NCBI GenBank assembly: GCA_023974075.1
Contig: CM043801.1
Span: forward strand, 22,189,236 to 22,253,235
Direction of reading: 5' to 3'
DNA length: 64,000 nucleotides
Origin: Chaenocephalus aceratus
Lineage: Eukaryota; Chordata; Actinopteri; Perciformes; Channichthyidae
Under the pieces are notes generated by a model. That model was given only the letters and a program-made list of their open reading frames with translations, did not search any database and had not been told where the DNA came from. The translations under genes were made by a program, and so were the position numbers. Shown piece after piece: positions 13,831-54,870 of this stretch. Positions within the stretch are counted from its first letter, which is position 1. Each line of letters begins with the position of its first letter.

Positions 13831-15527
13831 GTGTCTGCATTCACAATGGCGGAGATTTAGACAGACGAGTCACAACAATGTTCCAGGAAGCCAGTGATCC
13901 CAGACATTTTCCAGGTGGTTCAACGCTCCAGTTCAGTGGTTCTCTGTGTGAATTCATTGTTCATCAAGTGGAGACATTTTAAACTCTGCTGTAAAAAAAA
14001 AGATATTGCCAAATGTTGTCATCTATCAATATAATACGAAATCTTATCAAACAAGCAGGAATGTGACAGTAAAGTGTGTAAGGTTCATACACAATATGAG
14101 GGATTATTTCCTAACCCAGGTTTGTGGGTTTTTCAGTGGGTGTCAGGTGACTGACAGGAAGCAGAGCATTGCTCAATATGAACACCCTCACCTCAGGCAC
14201 AAAGAAAGAATAAAGCACAACTTAAACCTATGAAATTCTATCGTGCAATGAGTTATCTATATAGTTGTTAAACAGTTGTTATCAGGATATGTCTGAGGCA
14301 ATATTCAAGTAACTAATTTTTAACATTACACAAACAAATAAACAATTGACTTCTTAGGGTATTACAACAATCCCGACTTTGTGTCACTTACTGTAGTCCC
14401 CTGACTGCACTTAACATAAAACAGACTAAATGAAGACTGTGATAACAATCGTTGGATGTTTCATTGTTTTTCATAACCCGGAAAATTAAAGTGCCAGACA
14501 CACATGACAAATCTGGTAGACATACGACCAATAGTAGGACTAAAATATAAATATGAAGTGTACCCTGATGGTGGAGTTAGAGGAAATGCCAAGGAGGGGT
14601 CATAAAAGACAACCAACAGCTGACATCGTATGCCTGAGGGTGGCGGTAGATGAAAGTTCACTGAGTGTCCAAAATGTAATAGGTTAATTTTTGTATAGAA
14701 ATCTCTATATTCAATTTGTAGATAACTAATAAGTTGTCAAGGGAAAACATGTTGAAGCAGCACATCTCACACATCTTCCTCTGCATGTATAATCAGTTGT
14801 CACTGCTCTTGAACAAATATGTCAATGGACGGACCCACTGATGCTGCTCGTTTGGATTAATTGTGGATCAAGGTTTTACTGTATTTTCAGGCAGAGACTT
14901 GCTGAAACTGAAGCAACTCATGAGTTTCCTTTCAATTATGGCTGAATAACCCAGGCATTGCACACCAACTTTACAAGGTAATGAGTTAAATATGACTGAG
15001 TCGCAGTATTATATTTCAAAAACGGTTGATTCATCCAGGGATTCATACAATCAATACAGATTAGAGTACTTACTATACATTTAGTTGACTTTTGTGAACT
15101 TTCTTGGACAACGTTATCAGCATTTTTTTTTTGTATTATTCATTTCACTTCAAAAGGATGCCCCATTTATAGTCACATGCATATGCTTTGATTTAGCCTG
15201 TATATAACCTCTCTTTAATGGAGTTTATAACATTAATTGTTTCAATGAGAATTAGGCCTTAACTAACTGTTTTTATGTGTACATGGATACTTGTTGGTTT
15301 AAAATATCACAAATCAAACCTTTTGTTTGAGACTTTAACAATGCACCTTGATAACAGAGTAGGACTGTTTGACCAGTGTATTTAACGAGCAAACAGTTTG
15401 TAAGTTAGCTTGTCTACATTTGTGATAACGGTCCTGACCCCTGAGCTCTTTGCAGGGTCACAGATAATCACACACAAACACATTCAAAATGACAAGCAAC
15501 GACCACAGAATCACTTTTTTCATTCAA

Positions 15528-15533
15528 TTTATT
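15528..15533 (-). terminator. ptch2: Distal poly(A) signal AATAAA of ptch2
   Basis: Canonical hexamer on the minus strand, with GT-rich sequence about 40-55 nt further on as the downstream element. This is the most likely end of the long ptch2 transcript. Confidence 0.6.
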
Positions 15534-17270
15534 TTGTTAGTTAAATTTCTATAGCAGGTGAGGGAACATAACGGTCACATAAGGGTTTTTTCTTGAGCAT
15601 AGTTTTCAGAAGTCACAGTGTTTTAGACATGGACAAGAACATTTAAAAAAAAAAACTGACAATGAAGAAGGAAGGGCCAAGAGGAAACTTAAAAACAAGG
15701 TGTTACAGTGACACAATCCTACACACCTTCTCCTTCATGATCCTCCAACTGCCCCCTTTGCTCCACCAAAAAAAGGCCTCTGCTCTAAAGTGTTGTCAAC
15801 CCCTCCCTCCCACAACCCCCCATCCCAAAATGCAAACAAAACAAAGCAACAAAACAAAAAAGAACTCAGCAACAAATAGATATATTTATATATAATATAT
15901 ATTCACTCTTTAAAAATAGAACTTCAGTCTAGATACTAACATCTGTACAAACTACAAAAATAAAATTTTAATATAAATAATTTATATGGCATGACATTAA
16001 CATTTTTTCTTGAAATAAACTACAAACCAATGCAGGAGCTTCCCCCTCGATCCCCCTCCCTTTTACACTCCTCACCGCTGTATGACAACACCTGCTGGCG
16101 GTCTACGGTCTGATCAACTGTGAATGGTGCTTTGCTCATTCTGTTTAATTATTCATAACTGCACAGTAGCTACTTAACTTTTCTTTCATATGTACAAAAG
16201 AAACCAAAGCTGCCACTTAAAAGAAAAAATGATATTAAAAAATAGATCCGCAAGTTTTTCCCTGCAATTTAACCTGGCAGTGATGAGACCAATATTGAAC
16301 AACAATAACAACAACGAAAACGTTGTAAACCGTAAAAATTACATGAGAGTCCTAAGAAGGGATGAAACTGTATTGTGTAATATTATGAGGTTTGTATTAG
16401 CATAAGATTGAGACATTAGAAAGTGAGCAGGTTGGAGCATTATAAAGACTAAACCAGTTTACATAATATTTGCAACAACATGAACGTGTTACAACCCTAA
16501 GGCAGCCAGCAAAGAAAAAAGAAGAAAATTATTATTATTATTACAAAATAAAATCACTCCCTTTCATTCGATTTTTTATAATTCCCTTTCAAAGTATTAT
16601 CAGTAGGTGAACAATTGTCAAACACAAAGTGACAAATGTGAACTTCACCCACTGTAGAGCATACAAAAACTGCTGAAGAAAATATCATCTTATCACAGCT
16701 CCTTCAAGTAGTTTAAAACTGCAGAGGATGTTGGGACACCCAGAAAAAGATTTGACATTAAAATAGAATTAGGTGTGACCCTGCCAGATAGATTGACAGA
16801 TGAAGGTCGACTACTGCTTCTTGACAAACATTCTGTGTCTGGACGAGACAAAAACACATTAACACCAAAGCGAGAGGACATAATACTGAGCGCTGATTGC
16901 TGTGATAATAAGAAAAATGGGACAAATTGAAGGCACGACGGTTACTACTGAAAACAGTATGTGCTGTCGAATTCTCTGCTTTTAGACAGAGAAGATCTAA
17001 AATTGAAATACAACAGAGAGTGTGTCAGATGCAGAACATCTCACAGTAAAATACTGTTTATAATATACTGAATTAAACCAGAGGGGGAAGAGGGGGTGCT
17101 GCATTTTTTTAAGGCAAATCACTTACAATTATTTTGAAGTGTAGCAGCAAAAAAGGAAAAAAAAGAACATAACATTTCAAATAGATTTCAAACACTGACC
17201 ATGTAAGTTCAATAGTCTAATATCTTAATAACATCTGACTTTTTGTGGACACTTTTTACATATAGCACAT

Positions 17271-17276
17271 TTTATT
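17271..17276 (-). terminator. ptch2: Proximal poly(A) signal AATAAA of ptch2
   Basis: Canonical hexamer on the minus strand about 330 nt past the stop codon. It would give a short 3' UTR. Usage cannot be judged from sequence. Confidence 0.35.
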
Positions 17277-17605
17277 CTATACACTGTGGGGCGAAAAGAA
17301 AATCAACCGCTCCACGAAAAAAATAATCTTATACATCTGAACTTTTACACAAGAGTATACCCAAGTTATACAGTACTCTTTTAAATAGCTTCCTTCTTTT
17401 TTAGTATTAAAATATATACTCATAGATTTATATAATTCTTAAAACGTCCTTTTTTTCTTAATATGTCCATGAAATAAATCCTCTCCTTTGTGTAAGAATT
17501 CTATGTACAGTTGAGAGTTCAAGACGTGACGTGACGCCATGCGAAGCGTCAAGGTGCTCAGGGGCAGCAGCCAGAGACTCGGCGACAGAAGGCTTGTGAG
17601 AGAGT

Positions 17606-44170
<26,565 letters not shown>

Positions 44171-44584
44171 AGTCCAAAGAGGGTGAATTAAACGGGGCGC
44201 AGAGCGAAGCGACAGAGAATCGGTGCGAGTTCAGAAAAAGCGACAATAATCCAACATAGAAGAGGAGCGCATCCAGCACTGCCGGCGACAAGTTAGAGGA
44301 ACGTTTTCTAATCTTCCTTGGAGCCAAACAAGTCTCGAAACTCCATCCCAACATTATGCGCCGAAATCCGTATAGATCCTTCAGTCTTCATTCGTCCCGA
44401 TAGGTTGTGAGAAGACGTCTCAGAGAGGAGTAGTAGTAGCCAGTTGTAGTAGTAGTAGTAGTAGCCTGTGTCTGAGACGCCCGTGTCAAGTCTAACTCCG
44501 ATCCCGTAGCGGTAACATTTGGAGAAGTTCGCCTCTCGGCAAATCCTGAAAAGGGAGGTTTGATGGAAAAGTGCTCCGGCTCCC

Positions 44585-44589
44585 ATTGG
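44585..44589 (-). promoter_or_regulatory. CCAAT box (NF-Y type)
   Basis: The minus strand reads GGCCAATGGGAG about 415 bp upstream of the ATG and about 85 bp from the GLI site, a typical promoter-proximal NF-Y element. Confidence 0.45.
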
Positions 44590-44671
44590 CCAAGGAAGAG
44601 GCAAATTACTTTGCAAACATCGCCTATTATTAGCTGCTAAGCAACAGCTCACCAAAGTGGAGAGAGAGGGG

Positions 44672-44680
44672 GACCACCCA
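44672..44680. promoter_or_regulatory. ptch2: GLI consensus site GACCACCCA in ptch2 promoter
   Basis: Exact 9/9 match to the GLI/Ci binding consensus GACCACCCA, about 500 bp upstream of the ptch2 start codon. Patched genes are direct Hedgehog/GLI targets in flies and vertebrates, so a promoter-proximal GLI site fits the expected feedback loop. Confidence 0.75.
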
Positions 44681-44709
44681 GGCTGCTGCTGCCTGGGCTG
44701 GAGGGAGGG

Positions 44710-44774
44710 GAGGAGGAGGAGGAGGAGGAGGAGGGGGAGGGAGAGAGGAACTCTTTCAATAAACTCTGCACATC

Positions 44775-44845
<71 letters not shown>
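44710..44845. repeat. (GGA)n and (CA)n arrays upstream of the ptch2 promoter
   Basis: GGA run at 44710-44733 and CA array at 44781-44845, the latter ending in CGTGCGCGCGC. Confidence 0.95.
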
Positions 44846-44851
<6 letters not shown>

Positions 44852-45589
44852 GCGCACTCACGCACACAGCTTGCTGCCTGCCCGCCTCACTTGCTCTGTG
44901 AACATTATTTCCCAGTGACTGGACCCTCCAGTTAGCAAAGGAGAAATCGCACATGCCATCTATTGATATCACAGCCACATGCACGCACGCACACATATGT
45001 TCAGTTTCATCAGTAAAGGGCAATCAGTAAAAAAAAAAAAAGGGTACTTCAGCAGCTTTTTAGAAAAGCATGTAAACATGTCATTAATTTTTTTTTGTAT
45101 GGGAGAATAACAGATCTGTCAACACTTTGCATATCACTTCAGGTCATCTCGTGCGTGTGCAATTGCGATTTTTTGAAGTCTCACATCTGTCATAGAACAC
45201 CCCCGAAAATACATTTTAGAAAATACTTTTTTTTTACCCTCTCATGCTACCAGTGCAGTTTGTTATAGGCAGCTGTGAGAAGAAGTGTGTGAGTAGGGTT
45301 TTGGCGCTAACAGCTGTAACCTCAACTCTTGTGGCCAAAAGCTTCTAAAAGTAGGTTGATAGGCCTTCTTACACCCTAGAAAATATAACCTCTCATCCCT
45401 GTAAAGTTACCCTTTAAAGCTTGCAGGAATTGCTCCACACATGCCTCCTTTTAATCGACACCTTGGAGCTGCCTGCTTCAGAGTGACACCCTTATCTCTG
45501 TGGAGACTTTTGGAACGTTTCCATGTCACGTCATGCATGGTTTCAAGAGTTCAGAGAGCAGTTCACCTAAGAACAACATGAACAATTGA

Positions 45590-45627
45590 AAGAAAAAGAA
45601 AGAAAGAAAGAAGGAAAGAAAGAAAGG
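45590..45627. repeat. (AAAG)n run
   Basis: Short imperfect AAAG/GAAA run in intergenic DNA. Confidence 0.9.
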
Positions 45628-47369
45628 GGGTTCTTAGACAGTTTATTTTTCTAATCTCTCTCAAAAAAATAAGTTATGAGTGTCTTGGTGGTTTTCTAAT
45701 GAAAGCCCCCATTGGCCCCACTCATGGCAGTATGGGGGTGAAGAAGAAACACTTTGCCAGATTACACACATCATTGTCTGCCAAAACTCAATCCTGTGCT
45801 GATGCGGCGAACATTTCTCAGGTACTAACTGGTGCTACTTTGAGGCCCTTTGGACGACTGTAAAACAATTTGAAGCTGAAGTAAAGCCATTTGAATGTAG
45901 GTGTCGGTGCAATAAGCTCTCTCTGTGTGTGCACGTTCAACTGATGTAACAGCCATTCCACCCAACATCATTGATGAGACAAAGGACATTATTGTGGATG
46001 TGCAGTAATGTTGCTGACAATGGGCTGGGTGTCTCCATCATGGGAAATACAGCATATTGTTTTATAATGCAAAGAAGAAAGTAATGAGATTATATTTATA
46101 TGTATGAACTTTAATGTAGTAAGCAATCACAGATCAAGTCTACCTTCCCTGACGTTGTTTTCACACTCAGATGAATTGAAATGATTTCGTGATCACAGTT
46201 GCATAATGGTTATTTTCATTAATAATAATAATAATTCTTTGCTCTATAAAATGTCTGAACAGAGAGTTTATCACAAGCGCAATGTGACTTTCCAGCATGC
46301 TCAAGTCTGAAGACAACGATAAAAAAAGAAAATCAAAGAAGCTCCAAAAATTTAAAAACAGTAAATATTAAGGTATACTTTACTATGACCACTTTCACAT
46401 ATTTCCATATTGAAATTAGTCTCTAATGCCCAATATTAAGTATAAACAACTACCATGCATGCACTATCACATGGAAGGAGAAACACTTCATTTTAAAAAT
46501 ATCTGTCAGGATAAAAACTGAATGACTGCATGTACAAAAGATGCATTTAGTCCTTTTTGGAAACTGTTAAACAGTGTTCAACTTGATATGCATTTTGTTT
46601 CCAGCTACAACAGAGCAGGTCATTAAATCAAAATGTATCTGTGATTGAAATAACATACCATTTTTAAGTTGTACTTGGTTTATGCTACTTTGTTTATGCA
46701 TTTATCTGACAGTTGTATATACTTTGCATGTTAGGATTTAATTTCATATAAAAAAACGTAATAGAATACACTGATTTAACTACTTATGGTATATATAATG
46801 AGATTTACCTCAACTTATTAAAACAATAAAATGTTTCTATTTACACATGGATGCATCATTTTTAACAATCTGATTATAATATTTTAGGGGTTAAGCACTT
46901 TTACTTTTGATAATTTAGGCACATTTGTTGATAGTTCTGAATTATTACTTATGTAGGACAATAATTAATTTCTATAGTGTTATTGTTAATGTTGTATAAG
47001 AGAGAGATCCGAAGAACTTCTTGGATGACAGTCTTTATCATACAAATCATATAAAGCACATCTCTGACATATTGTTAATGTTTCCTAAAAATCAGGGTTC
47101 ACAGTAATGACAACACATCACCGGTCAGTCCACCACTGGTGGCTAAATAATCAAAACGTTCACGGAGGCTGGGATAATAAATACATTAAAAGGCTCAAAT
47201 ATCTGTGTAACGCTCTTTTATCGCTTTTGATACGCTTTATCTTCATTGTTGTTCCTAGCGCTAGGTAAGTAAACGTGGCTGAAAATGAGCAATATTATAT
47301 ATTTTAACACTGGTTACAAAAAATAAACAGAGTTGCAGTTTTTAAGCCTCAAATGTCTAAGAACATTTT

Positions 47370-47566
47370 TGAGTTTATCTTTTTAATGATGTTTCTTTGC
47401 AACCAGTGCCTTATTTGAGCAACAGATATGAAAGGGGGAGACAGGGGGATGACATGCAGAACATGGACACGGGGCGGTTTTGAACCCACGTCCTCTGCTT
47501 GTGGACCAAGGACATGGGCTGTCAGCTCCACCAACTGCGCTATACGACAGCCAAAAGTGGAGCTGT
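47370..47566 (-). mobile_element. tRNA-derived SINE
   Basis: The minus strand begins near GGCTGTCGTATAGCGCAG and carries a pol III A box TAGCGCAGTTGG (47531-47542) and, ~45 nt on, a B box GGTTCAAAACC (47476-47486). A non-tRNA body follows. It is not a functional tRNA: no complete cloverleaf or anticodon stem is apparent, and the 3' part is unrelated. Confidence 0.75.
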
Positions 47567-50500
47567 TCTCTCTTGGTATATCCTCATAAATCATGATGTA
47601 AACACTGACTTTCTATTATAGACCTTCAGTATTGGATCACAGGAACTGTTGCTAACTTCTCCTTCACACCACACAACAGCATTAACCTCCTCCTCCATCT
47701 GTTCAAACGTACACCACCAAATGTTCTTATAAGCCGCTCCTGATTCTAGAGCGCACTGACCGGCCTGGGTTTATGCCTTGCTGGACCTGGGTACAGTCTG
47801 CCTGGACTGGGTTGGGTCGGGTTGAGTGGTAGAGGGAAACAGGCAGCTGGAAATGGGAGCTAATGTGGAATGTGAGGAATTGGGTTGTGTAGTAGGGGGC
47901 CCCTTCAAGCCTAACAAACTCAGGGAGGTCCGAGGCCTGGTCTGGAGGCCTTGGATAAATAAACCATCTGAGATGACCATGCGCGGTGCAGATATCTGCC
48001 ATCACACCGCCCCAGTCTCCAAACACAAACCGCCCAAGCTCTTTCTCTCTCCTTCTTTCCCTGTGTCCTACTTTGTCCCTCTCCTTCCCTCCCTCCCTCT
48101 TTCCTATCTCCTACATTTGTCCTTTTTACATTTCAAATTGTTCTTTTTAACACCTTCATCTCTTGGTTTTGTCTGCTTCTCTACTCCTGCTCTTCCTTAT
48201 CCCTCCCCCATATCTCCATTCCTGCGTTTCATGTCTCCCCAGTGACTCCATCCATCCATCCGTTCATCCATGCATGCATGGCTGGCTGTCCGTCCGGGGT
48301 TCTGTATGTGCTATAGGCAGCGCTACGGAACCGCTCTGGCACTCAGCAGCCGAGACGGCCAGGGTTCAGGCCCAGAGAGTGTTTATTTATCAAAGAGGGA
48401 GGCAGTGAGACTGCTCACGACTGCATTTCTTCTTTTCTCTCAAAAGGAGTAAGTAAAGATGGCCGGGAAAGTGGACAAAAAGGGTGTTAAAAGAATGAAT
48501 AATGTTTTAGCAACAGTGATGGTCATTGTAAATTAGGACACATATTCATAGTGATGTGAAAATGGAACCACAAAAATATTGCAGGATATACCATTACAAA
48601 CCCAAGTGCTGTGTATCTGGGGAACATTTAGGAAGTTACACAAAGAAGGGGCATTCCCAAAAAAGGAAATATTTCTGAGAGAAATTGGAAACAAGATTAC
48701 AAATTTCACTAATTCAATTTCTGGAAGTGAGAATGTGTATTATAAATGCCAAAGCATGACTTTTTGTTGAATGTTCTTTTACATATTTTGATTCTCACAT
48801 GTACCTGTCTCCAACAAAAAAAAGGTAAAACCAAATGTGTACAGTACATGTTAGCGCAACACTATATCAGCAGAGGTTATCGTTAAAGCCCTCTGTTTTT
48901 CCCTTTAAATGTTGTGTCTTGTTGAGCAGTGTAAATATGGCATTAGCTTGTCCTCCTATATCAGTTACTCAACAGATATTACCTGGCCTCACAGCTGGTG
49001 CACGTATTCACTGAAAGATATCGAGATAACAAAGACAACAATAAATATATTTTAAGAGCCTTTCTAATCTATGTTTAGGATTGTCGAAATGCATTCCAAC
49101 ATGTAAATACAAATAAAACCTAAAGCTTAGATGATGTGTCTCAAAAAAACAAGACATAAATGCATGAGGGAATATATCTGAACACAGCTTTGAATCTTTA
49201 AATCCTAAAACTAAAATGTGTAAACAAATAATTTGTTATGCACGTCTGGCATAAAGATAAAGAAGTAATCTGAAGGCGATTGAGGTGGTATGATGATAAA
49301 AAAATGTCTACCCTGTCATTAAACCCTGTGTATACTTATCTATGTGTGAGGGCAACTTACAATAATTTCATTATACAAACCACTCTAAAGCATAAAACTA
49401 AAGAGCAGCCAATCTAGACAGAGAGACTGAGACTGAAGTATAACAAAAAAGGGAACAAATCATAAACACATTTCAGGTCAAGTCCTATCCAAATGAACAA
49501 ATCATTTTCATGATAACCAAACAGAATATTTGGCTAAGGGCCGGCAGACTCGACAAATAAAGCTGTTTGAAAAACACACAGAGTTGCATGATTTAATCAC
49601 GGGAATAAATATACACCAAAATTAACCAAAACCTTTGAACTTTTCAGTCACAAAACAGACTCATTTGGAGCGTTTGATTTAGAGCTCACTGAGTAATTTC
49701 ACATACTGATGGGGAAAACCCTTAAGATATGTTTCATCTTTACGGGTTTATAATTACACGTTACTCAGATATCATTAAAATGTTGCCCGGTAGCAGAGAG
49801 ACGCGTTCTGCGTTGAGCACCTCTGTCAGTCTCACAGCAGTCAGAGCTGCCACCCACAGTCTCACACAAGATTAATTATGATAATGCATTTCTTTACCCC
49901 TTTGTCATCGTAATGAATGGTTGCCTTTCTGGGGGAAAACACACAAAACACAGAGAGAGACAGAGAAAACACACTTTTCTTTAAGTCTTTGTTTGTGCGG
50001 TTGTAACAGAGGTATTGTCAAACACAGCTAGCAGGTGGTAATGCAAACTCAGACCTGTAGATTTAAAAGAAAGCACGGAACCTCAAAACTGCGTGTGTCT
50101 GCATATATAAATATATGTGAGCAAACATAGCTGCATGGTATGGCTTTTCAAAAAAACTCAGCAACATTGTGATCAGTTTTAAACAATGAGCAAAAAAAGC
50201 TCCAATCCAAACGCTTTGAGGCAACATACAGCTGTCTTTGTACGCACAGAAATTATATTAAGATACATTTTTGAAGAATTGTCGTAGGAAAATACAGAAT
50301 TTCACCAAACAGGAACACTTTTCTAATTTATAATACAACATCTCCAAAGGCTTACAATTCAGTAATTACTCAATTGTAAACATTCCCTGCATCTTTTAAG
50401 CTCATTACTAGTGGACCTGCTGTGAAATTGAAGTGTCATCCAACAAATTGAACAGATTAAACTGATTTATAGGGGGATTGATTGTAGTAAAATAGTTGAT

Positions 50501-50755
50501 GAAAAAACAAATTCACTTCTTTTTTGTGATTTGGAAAAGCCAATCGGTTTGCAGTTCCGCTGTGGATGTTATAAACATTTTAACTAATACAATTAGAGAC
50601 AAAAGGTCACCCGAGGGTGTAAAGCAGGTCAGTGTTTCGCGTCTTCCTGTGATTTAACTGCAAAAGCAATTTAAGGCGTGATCCCAATCAACCACCCAGT
50701 CAATGTTTAGTTAATTAGCTGGGGGCCTCCACAGTGACAGACAAGGATATTTGGC

Positions 50756-50759
<4 letters not shown>

Positions 50760-50850
<91 letters not shown>

Positions 50851-50854
50851 GTGT
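50760..50854. repeat. (GT)n microsatellite
   Basis: About 46 GT units; a second GT array lies at 50968-51008. Confidence 0.95.
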
Positions 50855-50960
50855 AAGGCATGTCACCAAGGTTGTTATCCCATACATGGGATCTGTGTCT
50901 CCGAACATACTCTTTGTTGGCTAAGCAACATAAGCACACTGTTGTATCTCTAAAGCTTGT

Positions 50961-51009
<49 letters not shown>

Positions 51010-53906
51010 TCAGATGTTTAAGTTAGAGATGGGTGGTGTCCATATATGTGTATGTGTTTGGTGGGAGGTGGAGGGGGCAGCATCTTGAAAGGTAATGTGT
51101 AGGAAAAAAAAGGGAGGGAGGAAATTCATTTGTGGCCGGAGAACACAGAAGACAAATTGAGGAAGTGTTGTGCTAATGTGTAGGGGTCAGCAGCAAACAC
51201 ACACAGGTTTCTGACTGACTTCCACTTGGGTGGCCTGCTCTCTCTCTCTCTCTCCCTCTCTCTCTGTTGCTCACCCACGATCAGCCCTCAAGCCATGAAG
51301 CCACCCAGCTACTCAGCCAACCCCCCAACCCGAGCTCACACTCCACCCCACCTCTCTGTGCATCTGGGTATGACTATGTAGCACACATTTGTCTCCGCTG
51401 TGCATCCTATCCATCGATCTGGGGAAACCGTTCTTTATTTTCTATGTCCCGCTCTCTTACAGTACAGCAGAAGCAAAACCAAGATATCTGTGTTCACAGA
51501 GGATGTCTCAGAAACAAGAATTTATGAAGGCCTTCAACCATTTCAGCTCTTAACACACATTTTCCCCATTTCCCTTTTATCCCTACAGTTCACAAGCCAA
51601 TTCTTCAGTATGCGGAATGGCAGTGTCATACATAAATGCACAATTTCCTCAAATTCCAACATGCCATATTTGGTATATTTGTACATTTGAGATTATAATC
51701 TAAAATAAACATAGTTCAGTTGGAGCCATGTTTGGCTGTGAAAAATGAGTTTTTAATGACTGACCCACCAATGGGTTACTGTTTATCCGTTAATGTTGCT
51801 GGCTTTAATTGAATGGAAACAGTTAAACACACCAAACAATTTGGCTGAACATGTTCTGTACCTAAATTATATTGTTTCTTTGTCCACTTTGTGTTGCTAC
51901 ATAAATCAACGTTGGTCAAAGAAGGCCAAACACTTCCTCCCCAGCTTTATCTAACTCTGTCTAGATTATCCACAGACTTTACTTTGGACCGTTTTCATCA
52001 TGTGTTCTTCCTCAGCAGGAAGTGGTTTCAATAAATCTATTGCCAGACGTTTGGATCTTTAGATTATGCTGAGTAATTAAAAAAACCACTTTGAATATTG
52101 TGTGCAACACATATACCATTCAATTCACCTCTTATCTCTTAACATGGTGGCAAAGGCCAATATCTCAGAACAGAACACCTTAAAAACTTGATTCCACTAT
52201 ACTTGTGACAAGTGGGTAAATATCTTCTATCTAGATGATTTGGAAAAAGAACAATTAAATCCACAAATTGCATTTTACTTTAAAAACTCTCTTTCTGAGG
52301 TACATGTGAGTCAGTGTCAATATAACATGTCCAGAAGTGTCATGCATAATGCATTTATCTTGACCAATAGCATCAAATGTTGACACGTGTTGGGATTTTC
52401 CCCAACACACTTTGGGTCCCTTCCCAGACTCTGAAAATACTCTAATGTGAACAAGTCTTTCAATCTCCAGACTTCGGTCAACTTTTATGACATTAATGTC
52501 CTACGAAAGTGATGTCTTCATGATTCACTCTGCACACAGAGACAAGAAAACAACACGTCGAGCAAAGACACGGAGTAAGTGCAGGAAAAACAGATCTGAC
52601 AGCAACAAATAAAAAAGCCAATAAAAGTCACTGCAAAATTGCAAGAGCATCTTCATAAAGTAATAAGCTAGATGTTAGCCTTGTTAAAACACATTTTGTG
52701 GGCAAATGTTCTTCCAACAAAACTGGTTGGTTAACTGATGATTATCTGTGCATATGTTTTATTTCACAGATCACTTCTCTTCTCTCTGGGGTTAAGATTA
52801 GTTTGGGATGCATAATTAAAAGAAATTCCTCTGTAGAGATGTCAGAAAATTCCACACGGCTACAAACCCAGAGAGCGACAGACAGCCTGACACATGATCT
52901 GTGGCTCGACATCTGATCTCCAGATCTGCAAAGCAAACATGCACATTGTGTGTACGCATGTGTGCACACGCATGCATGCATCCACTCAAAGGGGTGTGAG
53001 CAGGCATTGATTAGTTTGTGTGACAGAGGATTAACAATGGTCACACAGGTATGCCGGCACACATGTGTGCACATACACCAGCAAACACATGTATGTCCTG
53101 GAAGGCGGGCTCAGCCATGGCGGCGTTGTATTGAGGGTACTCAGGGGTCTTTGAGTAAATATACAAACCTCTACCCAAACACACCCGGCTGCCAGATCTC
53201 ATCATGTGGTTGAAGAGAGAGGTCAGAGTGTGAGACCGCTAAAAAGGTTAACACAGCCAAGACAAAGAGCACGGACAAAGTGAACCTTAACTGTGGTTTT
53301 CAGCATTTTCAGCTGACAAATGCAGTTTTTCACCTTCCATCTAGTCCCTCTGGTCGTCTGCAAACAGTGACTTCACTAGGTTGCAACATTACACAAAATA
53401 CTAGCTTGAAGTGAGCAAGATACCTACAAAATATGGTATCATCAAATGTACACATTGAGAATTAAAAGGGAACAATGCAACAGGAAAGGGAACAATGATG
53501 TTTTTCAGTATGTGAGCTGAATCCACATGTAGAGTAAACACGGTGAGAAGACAACTCGGCGGTGGGGCCACAAAAACAACACTTTGTTTATTTAGCAGTT
53601 CATCTTTTCAACCTGGGACCCATGCACATTTCTGGAATGTATTCACGTCAGGAAACCAGTCTAACTAACCATCATCCTAACTGTTTCTACACAAACATAT
53701 GTATTCTGAAATGTACTTGTGAATGATAACATGTGCATGTCACTGCCAATCAAACGTAATAAATAGAAACCAAATATGTTCCTAAAGATCTTTTTGTTTT
53801 GTTTTCTAAGATCTTTGGATTGTAGGCGGAGCTGTCCCACCACACACACACACCACACAATTTAAATGTTTACAGCTGTGAGCAGCTTTTCCTGCATTGC
53901 GTAAAC

Positions 53907-54075
<169 letters not shown>

Positions 54076-54870
54076 CAAACTTTGTTGCAGACCAGGTAGA
54101 AAAACGTTGCATCCTTTTCCAATAATGACTTCAAACTTTAACCCAGGATTTCCAAAGAGAAATTCAGTTGGGGATCCAACCCAAAATAACCATGATGACA
54201 TCCTCATCATTTTTTAATTCCCCTTTGAAGGTCAAAATTCGTAAAGAGTGACCGATTTCTTCTTAAAGAATATCTTATGTGTACTTCAAAGACAATCAAC
54301 AAAGTTGTACTTTCAAAGACTTGGGGATGAAAACACAACTTTATGAGTTAATGAATATAAACATGAAACAAGGTACAGATAAAAGCACAATAGTAACGGT
54401 CAACTATTAAGGAATAATCCTAAATAGCATCTCACTGACAGGATAACAAGCACATCTAATGGACATTGGAGATGGAAAGTAATGAGACATCATAATCTCA
54501 GACTCTCACACACACACACTCACAGCAACATCACGTAATCAGGCCACAAGAGACAGTCTAAATGACTCCTGCAAGGCCACAGACACAATAGGAAACAGAG
54601 GACAGGATCTTACACACACGCACACACTCCGACACACACAGCACCCCACATACATCCCTGTCTTCATCTTCTTCCTGCGTGACTAAGGAACTTCAAACCT
54701 GTAATTTAAGAAATGCTTTGCCGAAGGAATGCAATAAATCTTGTGACAGCAAAGCGAGAGGGAAAGAAGAGAAGAAAAAAGGAAGAAAAGTGTCAGGCGC
54801 GAGTCAGTTTCCTCCTCTGCTGTGTTTGTGTGAGGGCGGGGTGTCGGTGTTAACTGATACAGGATCAAGC

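Larger units (their letters stand above)
15512..17605 (-). other. ptch2: ptch2 3' untranslated region with poly(A) signals
   Basis: This is AT-rich sequence without credible ORFs downstream of the ptch2 stop. On the minus strand AATAAA occurs at 17271-17276 (proximal) and 15528-15533 (distal). The distal one is followed within ~60 nt by a GT-rich run (TGTGTTTGTGTGTG), the usual layout of a cleavage site. The 3' end near 15512 is inferred from that signal. Confidence 0.65.
44171..44760 (-). promoter_or_regulatory. ptch2: ptch2 5' UTR and proximal promoter region
   Basis: Sequence immediately upstream of the ptch2 ATG, richer in CpG than its surroundings. It contains an inverted CCAAT box (44585-44589), an exact GLI consensus (44672-44680) and a GGA run (44710-44733, TCC in transcript orientation). 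No TATA box is evident. The transcription start cannot be placed from sequence alone. Confidence 0.6.

Noticed and set aside
44308..44865. 185-codon frame upstream of ptch2 starting in the CA array
   Set aside because: It begins in a microsatellite, includes a polyleucine run from the GGA repeat, and ends within the ptch2 5' region in a different frame from the ptch2 ATG.
47476..47542. Functional tRNA gene from the A and B boxes
   Set aside because: No complete cloverleaf, CCA-adjacent acceptor stem or terminator run; the following body fits a SINE.
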